Below, in pieces: positions 7,371 to 11,896 of a stretch of DNA of 11,896 nucleotides (its first letter is position 1; the number at the start of each line of letters is the position of its first letter). The notes under the pieces are model-generated. The model was not told the DNA's origin and made no database searches. It was given only the letters and a program-made list of their open reading frames with translations. The stretch comes from Thermoflexales bacterium (lineage in GTDB: Bacteria; Chloroflexota; Anaerolineae; Fen-1058). Made by a program: the position numbers and the translations under genes. The DNA lies in contig JAFGFO010000347.1 in NCBI GenBank assembly GCA_016931085.1, forward strand, positions 1-11,896. Reading direction: 5' to 3'.

Positions 7371-7398
7371 TTGCCAATGTCGCAAAAGGTGCTACAAT
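7371..7398 (+). promoter_or_regulatory. Predicted sigma70-type promoter for the lipoprotein gene
   Basis: TTGCCA (7371-7376), a 16-bp spacer and TACAAT (7393-7398) are close to consensus. The start near 7405 would give a leader of about 90 nt. That leader contains a possible nested hairpin: outer GACAGG (7405-7410) with CCTGTC (7438-7443), inner GCAG-CC-CTGC (7415-7424). Confidence 0.5.
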
Positions 7399-7495
7399 GG
7401 ACATGACAGGTTACGCAGCCCTGCAGATAATCTCAAGCCTGTCAGGTCTGGATTAAAGGCCTCTTACAAAACCCTTCACACGACAAGGAGAAAAA

Positions 7496-7906
7496 ATGAA
7501 TAAAAAATCTGGCTTGATCATTGGATTGGTTATCACCATGCTGGTTCTGTCAGCCCTGGCCTGCGGCGGCAGCGTCAGCACCGCCAACATCAAGAGCGCC
7601 AAGCTGTCGGCCGACCCAAGCGGCAGCCCAGAAACGACCGTCTTTGCCCAAGACCAATTGACCGTCTACTGCATCGTCCAACTGGCCAACGCGCCGGACG
7701 ACACCACGGTCAAAGCGGCCTGGACGGCGGTCGAGGCTGAAGGCGCCGACCCCAACCTGCTCATCGACGAGAGCGAGCTGACGAGCGGGTCGGCCGAGCT
7801 GACCTTCGACCTGACCAACAACCAGCTCTGGCCAGTCGGCAAATACAAGGTTGACCTGTATTTGAACGACAAGCTGGACCGCACCATCGAATACCAGGTG
7901 CAATAA
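7496..7906 (+). CDS. Small secreted lipoprotein, Ig-like fold predicted
   Basis: A 136-residue protein with a lysine-rich N-terminus, a hydrophobic helix (about 7-20) and a lipobox ending in LSALAC, making Cys23 the likely lipidated residue. The mature part has beta-strand-like alternation and the segment WPVGKYKVDLYLNDKLDRTIEYQV at its end. That resembles small Ig-like extracellular domains seen in Chloroflexota, with the WP.G.Y.V.LYL pattern recalled rather than searched. AAGGAG lies 5 nt before the ATG, an ideal ribosome binding site. It sits alone after its own predicted promoter, directly before the regulator gene of a two-component system, and may be an envelope component related to what that system senses. 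Function is unknown. Confidence 0.75.
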   Translation: MNKKSGLIIGLVITMLVLSALACGGSVSTANIKSAKLSADPSGSPETTVFAQDQLTVYCIVQLANAPDDTTVKAAWTAVEAEGADPNLLIDESELTSGSAELTFDLTNNQLWPVGKYKVDLYLNDKLDRTIEYQVQ

Positions 7907-7907
7907 G

Positions 7908-7967
7908 TCTCAGCATCTTCACAGCATCGGCTCAACGTGCTCTCAGCCTGTGGGCGCTTAATAGAAT
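7908..7967 (+). promoter_or_regulatory. Four 11-bp direct repeats plus -10 box: predicted PHO-box-like activated promoter
   Basis: Consecutive 11-mers TCTCAGCATCT (7908), TCACAGCATCG (7919), GCTCAACGTGC (7930) and TCTCAGCCTGT (7941) share a TCTCAGC-like core in exact 11-bp register. The last unit ends 10 bp before TAGAAT (7962-7967), and no recognisable -35 is present. OmpR/PhoB regulators bind as dimers to direct repeats spaced 11 bp, replacing the -35, so autoregulation by the response regulator encoded at 8035 is the natural inference. The two first units share CAGCATC exactly; the third is the most diverged. Confidence 0.55.
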
Positions 7968-7974
7968 AAGGCGA

Positions 7975-8015
7975 GGCCAGACTTACAAAGTCTTAAAGAC
8001 TTTGTAAGTCTGGCC
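7975..8015. repeat. Perfect 20-bp inverted repeat in the regulator leader
   Basis: GGCCAGACTTACAAAGTCTT (7975-7994), one A, then its exact reverse complement (7996-8015). The start predicted from the -10 at 7962 falls at its left edge, so the hairpin would form the 5' end of the regulator mRNA, 19 nt before the start codon. No T-run follows. It looks like a dispersed palindromic repeat; an attenuating or stabilising leader is the alternative. Confidence 0.7.
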
Positions 8016-8034
8016 CGGAAGAGCAGCACAGACA

Positions 8035-8712
8035 ATGGCAAGCGTTCTCATAGTGGACGACGATCCCAAGCTTTTGAAAATGCTCCAGCGCACCTTTGTA
8101 TACGAGGGCTTTCACGTCCTGAGCGCTGCCAACGGGAACGAGGCGTTGGCCCTCCTTCAGGCGCACCACCCCGACGTCATCGTGCTCGACTGGCTCATGC
8201 CGGGGCTGGATGGCATCACGGTGCTGGAGCGCTTGCGCGCCGCCGGCGACAAAACGCTGGTGCTGATGCTAACCGCCCGCGACGCCGTTGAGAATCGCGT
8301 GGAGGGCCTGGAAAGCGGCGCCGACGATTATCTCGTCAAGCCATTCGCGCCGGCCGAGTTGATGGCTCGTGTCCACGCCCTGCTGCGGCGGCCGGCGGTG
8401 GCCGTCCAAAGCGAACGCCAAGTGTACGCCGACCTCAGTCTCGATCCCGCCACACGCGAAACGCGGCGCGGCGAACGGCCTTTCGATCTCACAGCGAAAG
8501 AATTCGAGCTGCTGCACTATCTGATGCGTCACCCGCGCCAGGTGCTGCGCCGTGAGCAGATCTTGGAAGAAGTGTGGGGTTACGATTTCGGTGGCGATGA
8601 CAATGTTTTGGAAGTATACATCGGCTACTTGAGAAAAAAGACCGAAGCCGGTGGGGAGCCACGCCTGATTCAAACCGTGCGCGGCGTTGGCTACGTCCTG
8701 CGCGAAGATTAG
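8035..8712 (+). CDS. OmpR/PhoB-family response regulator
   Basis: A 225-residue DNA-binding regulator. The receiver domain (1 to about 118) has the acidic pocket Asp8-Asp10 (IVDDD), phosphoacceptor Asp52 (IVLDWLMPG), switch Thr80 (MLTARD) and Lys102 (VKPF). After a short linker comes a winged-helix domain (about 128-225) with the family signatures FDLTAKEFELLHYLMRHPRQVLRREQILEEVWG and TVRGVGYVL at the C-terminus. Length is typical. It should be phosphorylated by the histidine kinase encoded downstream. Only a weak ribosome binding site (GGAAGAG, 11 nt before the ATG) is visible. The four 11-bp repeats upstream are probable binding sites for this protein. Its targets and signal cannot be told from the sequence, and no specific member name is justified. 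Confidence 0.92.
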   Translation: MASVLIVDDDPKLLKMLQRTFVYEGFHVLSAANGNEALALLQAHHPDVIVLDWLMPGLDGITVLERLRAAGDKTLVLMLTARDAVENRVEGLESGADDYLVKPFAPAELMARVHALLRRPAVAVQSERQVYADLSLDPATRETRRGERPFDLTAKEFELLHYLMRHPRQVLRREQILEEVWGYDFGGDDNVLEVYIGYLRKKTEAGGEPRLIQTVRGVGYVLRED

Positions 8713-8720
8713 AGAATTTT

Positions 8721-8845
8721 ATCACGAATGTCACCAATTGAACGATAGCCCCCTTCGGGGCTCCGAAGCGGATGACACGAATTGGGCTATATATCAAAAG
8801 ATATTCGTGAAATTCGCCCCGAAGGGGATTCGCGCCATTCGTGAT
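8721..8845. repeat. CACGAAT-family palindromic repeat between regulator and kinase (E4)
   Basis: Perfect 10-bp terminal inverted repeats ATCACGAATG (8721-8730) and CATTCGTGAT (8836-8845). CACGAAT heptamers lie at 8723 and 8776, inverted ATTCGTG at 8803 and 8837. Internal hairpins AGCCCC-CTTC-GGGGCT (8747-8762) and CCCC-GAA-GGGG (8817-8827), and the pair ATAGCCC (8745-8751) with GGGCTAT (8784-8790), give much potential RNA structure. The element fills nearly the whole 148-bp gap and is open in the kinase reading frame. It has no coding capacity for a transposase. Confidence 0.75.
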
Positions 8846-8860
8846 TATTTTCGAAACAGT

Positions 8861-10321
8861 ATGTCTATCCGATTGCGCTTGACCCTCCTGTATAGTGCGA
8901 TTCTGGCGATCACCTTGATCGCCTTCAGCACGGCCCTGTACACCATCCAGACGCACGTCACGTATGACAGCATCAAGGCCAACCTGAAGCGCCAAGCGCT
9001 TGCTTTCGCCAGCCCCAGGCAGGGGTTCCCCGGCTCTGGCGAGCAGCGGCCGCCGGGCGAGATGCCGCCACCGGGCGAGCAGCAGCCGCTGGACGGCAGT
9101 CTATCTGAGGGAATTTTGCCCGGCAGGTGGACGCAAATACGCAGCTATGACGGCGCCGTCACCGCGCGCACGTACGACCTGGGTGACGCCAGCCTACCGC
9201 TCAGCGCAAACGGGCTGCGCGCCGTACAGAACGGGACGGGCTGGTTCGAAACCGCCCAGGTGGAGGATCAAGCCATCCTCATCTACAGCCAATCTTTCCA
9301 AATCCAAGACAGCGCGGTCGAAATCGTCCAGATGGCTTTCCCGATCGCGGAGCGCGAGCAGTCCCTGCGCACACTGCGGACGATCCTGGTAGTTGGCTGC
9401 GGCTTCGTGATCCTGGTCGCGTTCGCCGTGGGCTGGGTCATGGCCGGGGCCGTGCTGCACCCCATTCATCGCATCACGCTGACGGCGCACGCCATCGGCG
9501 CGGAGCGCGACTTTGGCCGCCGCGTGCTGCACGCAGGGCCTACCGACGAGGTCGGCCAACTGGCACTCACCTTCAACGAGATGTTGGCTGAGCTCGAGTC
9601 CGCCTATCGCCAGCTCGAACAAACGCTCGAGTCGCAGCACCGCTTTGTGGCCGACGCCTCACACGAACTGCGAACGCCTTTGACGACGATCAGCGGCAAT
9701 ATCGGGCTGCTGCGCCGGAAGCCCCCCATCGACGCCCAAGAACGGGCGGACGTGCTGGCTGACACGGCGGACGAGGTGGAGAGGCTGATTCGCCTGGTGC
9801 ACCAATTGCTGGCGTTGGCACGGACAGACGCCGGGCAGCCCTTGCTCTGTGAGCCACTTCCGATCAAGCCGCTGCTGGAAGACATCTGCCGCCAATCCAA
9901 ACTTCTCGCTTCGCAGCAGGCCGGGTCCCAGCCGGAGTTGGGGTGTCAACTCGACCCAGCCCTGACGGATGTGCTCGTGCTGGGCAACCGCGACGCTCTC
10001 AAGCAAGTCTTGCTTATCTTGCTCGACAACGCGCTGGTGCACACCTCGAACGGGGCGACTATCGAGATGACAGCCACCCCAGCGGACGGAGACGTGGTCA
10101 TCAGCGTGCGAGACAGCGGGGCCGGCATCGCGCCCGATGTACTCCCCCACATCTTTGAGCGCTTTTATCGCGGCCAGGTGTCGCGCAGCGGCACAGGCAC
10201 CGGCCTGGGGCTATCGATCGCCAAGGAACTGGTCGAGGCACAAGGCGGGGCGATCAGCGTCGAAAGCCAGCTCGGGCAAGGTAGCGTGTTCACACTGACC
10301 TTGCCACAAAGCCTACCGTAG
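8861..10321 (+). CDS. Sensor histidine kinase with HAMP domain
   Basis: A 486-residue membrane kinase, partner of the regulator encoded just upstream. It has a first membrane helix (about 8-28), an extracytoplasmic sensor region (about 30-172), a second helix (about 173-198), HAMP (about 198-250), the HisKA domain with His268 in FVADASHELRTPL, and the ATPase domain with N box Asn390 (LLDNALVH), G1 DSGAGI (418-423), F box FERFYRG (432-438) and G2 GTGLGLSI (446-453). All catalytic motifs are intact. The frame is open up to an ATG at 8687, but those 58 extra codons run through the end of the regulator gene and a palindromic repeat, so the ATG at 8861 starting MSIRLRLTLLYS is chosen. No Shine-Dalgarno sequence precedes it. 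The sensor region contains three 6-residue GEQRPP-like repeats. Confidence 0.9.
   Translation: MSIRLRLTLLYSAILAITLIAFSTALYTIQTHVTYDSIKANLKRQALAFASPRQGFPGSGEQRPPGEMPPPGEQQPLDGSLSEGILPGRWTQIRSYDGAVTARTYDLGDASLPLSANGLRAVQNGTGWFETAQVEDQAILIYSQSFQIQDSAVEIVQMAFPIAEREQSLRTLRTILVVGCGFVILVAFAVGWVMAGAVLHPIHRITLTAHAIGAERDFGRRVLHAGPTDEVGQLALTFNEMLAELESAYRQLEQTLESQHRFVADASHELRTPLTTISGNIGLLRRKPPIDAQERADVLADTADEVERLIRLVHQLLALARTDAGQPLLCEPLPIKPLLEDICRQSKLLASQQAGSQPELGCQLDPALTDVLVLGNRDALKQVLLILLDNALVHTSNGATIEMTATPADGDVVISVRDSGAGIAPDVLPHIFERFYRGQVSRSGTGTGLGLSIAKELVEAQGGAISVESQLGQGSVFTLTLPQSLP
9038..9091 (+). repeat. Three 18-bp tandem repeats in the kinase sensor region
   Basis: Three consecutive 18-bp units, each beginning GGCGAG, encode GEQRPP, GEMPPP and GEQQPL (kinase residues 60-77). 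They form a Pro/Glu-rich flexible segment just outside the first membrane helix. Unit number could vary between strains by slippage. Confidence 0.65.
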
Positions 10322-10346
10322 CCGCGCTTCGCGAAGCGCCCCTACG
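10317..10346. terminator. Hairpin at the kinase stop codon, GTAG...CTAC repeat type
   Basis: Outer arms CGTAG (10317-10321) and CTACG (10342-10346) enclose the perfect 16-nt palindrome GCGCTTCGCGAAGCGC (10324-10339). The kinase TAG (10319-10321) is part of the outer arm. No T-run follows, so it may be a REP-like dispersed repeat with terminator or 3'-protecting function rather than a canonical intrinsic terminator. The remaining 66 bp to the convergent gene hold nothing recognisable. Confidence 0.5.
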
Positions 10347-10412
10347 CCCAACATTTTCACACACCTCTCAAATGCGCTCCTAAACTCTTTTTGCCTTGAT
10401 TCGACCACTATA

Positions 10413-10907
10413 TTATGGTGCCAAGGTCAGATCTACCAGCGCTGTCTGGCCAGGCACCGGGGGCAAGTTGAACGACGCACTGTGGGCTAACAGATGTCCA
10501 TCAAGTCGTTCGTACACCAGCCAGCGGAACAGCCCATGGCCCAGGTCGGCTCGCCCTACCCACCACGTCTTTTTGCCCTCACCACTTGCCACTTCGTCCA
10601 ACGTCCCACGCCACCCTTCCACGTCGTGCCAGTCGCCCAGGCCATCTTGCCATTGAACAACCGTCCACACAGTCGGCCGGACATCCCCCCGAACGCACAA
10701 GACGATTTGCCCCCCCTCAGGCGGCGAGCTGGGTGCCGGCAACGCGGTAGGCTGGGGCGAGGGGACAGGTGTGGAGGTAGGCGGAGATGTGGGCGTAGGA
10801 AGAGATGTAGGCCGGTACGGCAAAGCTTGCGCTGGCATTGGCGTGGCCAACAGCGTGACGGCCCATCCGAAGATTAGAAAGGCAAAGCAAATGCTGAGTG
10901 GTTTCAT
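10413..10907 (-). CDS. Small secreted protein with Pro/Thr-rich linker
   Basis: A 164-residue exported protein. The N-terminus is a signal peptide (about 1-28, cleavage likely after MPAQA). A low-complexity linker rich in Pro, Thr and Ser (about 30-62) follows, and then a compact domain of about 95 residues with many Trp and aromatic residues (VWTVVQWQDGLGDWHDVEGW, KKTWWVG, LFRWLVYERLDG). The domain is not assigned to a named family. From memory, similar Trp-rich modules follow signal peptides in Chloroflexota secreted proteins. AAGGAG lies 6 nt before the ATG at 10907, so this start is preferred over the upstream ATG at 10934, which overlaps the neighbouring gene. It follows the large secreted protein gene after 23 bp and is probably co-transcribed with it. 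Function is unknown. Confidence 0.75.
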   Translation of the reverse strand: MKPLSICFAFLIFGWAVTLLATPMPAQALPYRPTSLPTPTSPPTSTPVPSPQPTALPAPSSPPEGGQIVLCVRGDVRPTVWTVVQWQDGLGDWHDVEGWRGTLDEVASGEGKKTWWVGRADLGHGLFRWLVYERLDGHLLAHSASFNLPPVPGQTALVDLTLAP

Positions 10908-10930
10908 GAGATTCTCCTTGTTCGACTGAA

Positions 10931-11896
10931 TCAAGGTCTGCGCGGCAGATGCCCAGACGGCGCAGGCTGCTGGTCGTGGATGACAGGTGGCGCCAGCACG
11001 GCCTCGCCATTGGCAACCGAGGGTGAAAGCACCGGCCCTATGATATTATTGTAGGCGCTGCCAGTTATCTCGTGACTTTCCAGCACGGCGCCATAAGCCG
11101 TGTCCGTGTTAAACGAGTCTACCTGAACGTAAATTGGCGTGGCCGGCGCCAGCGAGCTATAGTTAGAGAGATCAGGGCTATAGTACTTGTCGCCAAGCGT
11201 CAACGTGAGCACACCGCCTGGCCCAAGCGCCGGCAGCGCGTCTTGCGTCACGCCCCATGCGATGCCTTGAGTCGAGCGCCCGTCGTTCCAGGTTTGATTA
11301 ACGCCCGAAGGCAGCGGGTTGGGATTGACATACAGATCAACCCAGAACTCGTTGGTGCTGTTGACCGGCACTGCCATGTTGCCATGGTTCTCGATAACCA
11401 CTTGAACTGAGTTGCCGGAGACAGTTACGCTGGACACCACCAGGTCCGGAGCATGGACAAAGGCACGCGCGACCACCGGCAAATACAAATGATAGACGCC
11501 CGGCCCGGCCGCGGCAAAGATTGCCGTGACCGACCTTGCCGCGTCTATGGTGACTGTGCAGTCGCCCACGCCGCTGCACCCCGCTCCAGTCCAGCCGGTG
11601 AAGGTCGAGCCGGTATCGGCCGTCGCCGTCAGTGTAACAGCCCTGCCATAGGCGTAGGTCTCGGAGCAGTCCGCGCCGCAGGCGATGCCGGCCGGGGTGC
11701 TCGTCACTGAGCCACTGCCTGTGCCGTCTTTACTCACGGACAGCAGGTAGGTGTTGAGCGTAAAAGTGGCGGTGCAGGCCTTGTTTGCGTCCATTGTGAC
11801 CGAGCCATTGGCGCAGTCGGCGTCCCCACTCCAGCCCGCAAAGCCCCAGCCGGCGGCGGGTGTCGCTCCCAGCCTGACAATGGCGCCGGAGAGATA
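10931..11896 (-). CDS. Secreted repeat protein, C-terminal part (InlB-B-like repeats, CARDB-like domain)
   Basis: Only the last 321 residues are in the window; the gene begins beyond the right edge. Visible residues 1-45 are the end of one repeat and 46-127 a complete second one, with the pattern GSVTSTPAGIACG, TLTATADTGSTFTGWTGAGC and CTVTIDAARSVTAIF, typical of bacterial InlB-B-like extracellular repeats with conserved cysteines. YLPVVAR (138-144), a motif like the YLPLVxR segments of Chloroflexota exported proteins, separates them from a CARDB-like beta-sandwich (about 149-265: APDLVVSSVTV, VVIENHGNMAV, FWVDLYVNPNP). A short tail ends in SGHLPRRP. It is probably a large cell-surface or extracellular protein; catalytic domains, if any, would be upstream. 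The next gene starts 23 bp after its stop. Confidence 0.8.
   Translation of the reverse strand, partial: YLSGAIVRLGATPAAGWGFAGWSGDADCANGSVTMDANKACTATFTLNTYLLSVSKDGTGSGSVTSTPAGIACGADCSETYAYGRAVTLTATADTGSTFTGWTGAGCSGVGDCTVTIDAARSVTAIFAAAGPGVYHLYLPVVARAFVHAPDLVVSSVTVSGNSVQVVIENHGNMAVPVNSTNEFWVDLYVNPNPLPSGVNQTWNDGRSTQGIAWGVTQDALPALGPGGVLTLTLGDKYYSPDLSNYSSLAPATPIYVQVDSFNTDTAYGAVLESHEITGSAYNNIIGPVLSPSVANGEAVLAPPVIHDQQPAPSGHLPRRP

Noticed and set aside
8687..8860. N-terminal extension of the histidine kinase from the ATG at 8687
   Set aside because: The extra 58 codons overlap the end of the regulator gene and translate a palindromic repeat. A typical kinase N-terminus (MSIRLRLTLLYS) begins at 8861. 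The possibility is kept as a finding only.
10357..10381. Possible second 11-bp-spaced array (TCACACACC, TCAAATGCG) after the kinase gene
   Set aside because: Only a TCA core is shared by two units, it lies between convergent genes and no promoter directed at a gene follows.

Overview
The window is GC-rich bacterial DNA, most likely from a Chloroflexota bacterium (Anaerolineae-like), probably an environmental assembly. This is an inference. It rests on a GT39-type glycosyltransferase with a soluble C-terminal domain, a 'YLPVVAR' segment in a secreted protein (a YLPLVxR-like motif frequent in exported Chloroflexota proteins), small secreted Ig-like proteins, and several short palindromic repeats built from CACAGAG or CACGAAT heptamers. 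There is no rRNA, tRNA, transposase or CRISPR array.

Layout. Bases 1-107 hold half of a CACAGAG repeat and the leader of a GT-C membrane glycosyltransferase (108-2129). That gene carries a complete CACAGAG repeat in frame inside its coding sequence. Next, behind its own predicted sigma70-type promoter, is a multi-pass membrane receptor ending in HAMP and a SpoIIE/RsbU-type PP2C phosphatase domain (2213-4498). It ends 7 bp from a convergent gene, and one 31-nt palindrome covers both stop codons. On the minus strand an AAA+ ATPase with N-terminal TPRs (5899-7263) is followed by a TPR protein with a multi-pass membrane C-terminus (4506-5765); another CACAGAG element lies between them. A divergent control region (7264-7495) separates them from a small lipoprotein (7496-7906).

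A two-component system follows: an OmpR/PhoB-type response regulator (8035-8712) and its HAMP histidine kinase (8861-10321). Before the regulator lie four 11-bp direct repeats ending 10 bp upstream of a -10 box, the layout of a PHO-box-type activated promoter, then a perfect 20-bp inverted repeat. A CACGAAT-type palindromic element fills the regulator-kinase junction and is open in the kinase frame. On the minus strand at the right edge are a small secreted protein with a Pro/Thr linker (10413-10907) and the C-terminal part of a large secreted protein with InlB-B-like repeats and a CARDB-like domain (10931 to the edge).

The protein families are mostly familiar. The most unusual signals are the repeat elements: one is apparently translated inside an enzyme, and two others are open in frame next to gene starts. 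The 11-bp repeat array before the regulator and the TPR-AAA+/TPR-membrane gene pair are the next most notable. The genes look like cell-envelope and signalling functions; no single pathway unites them.
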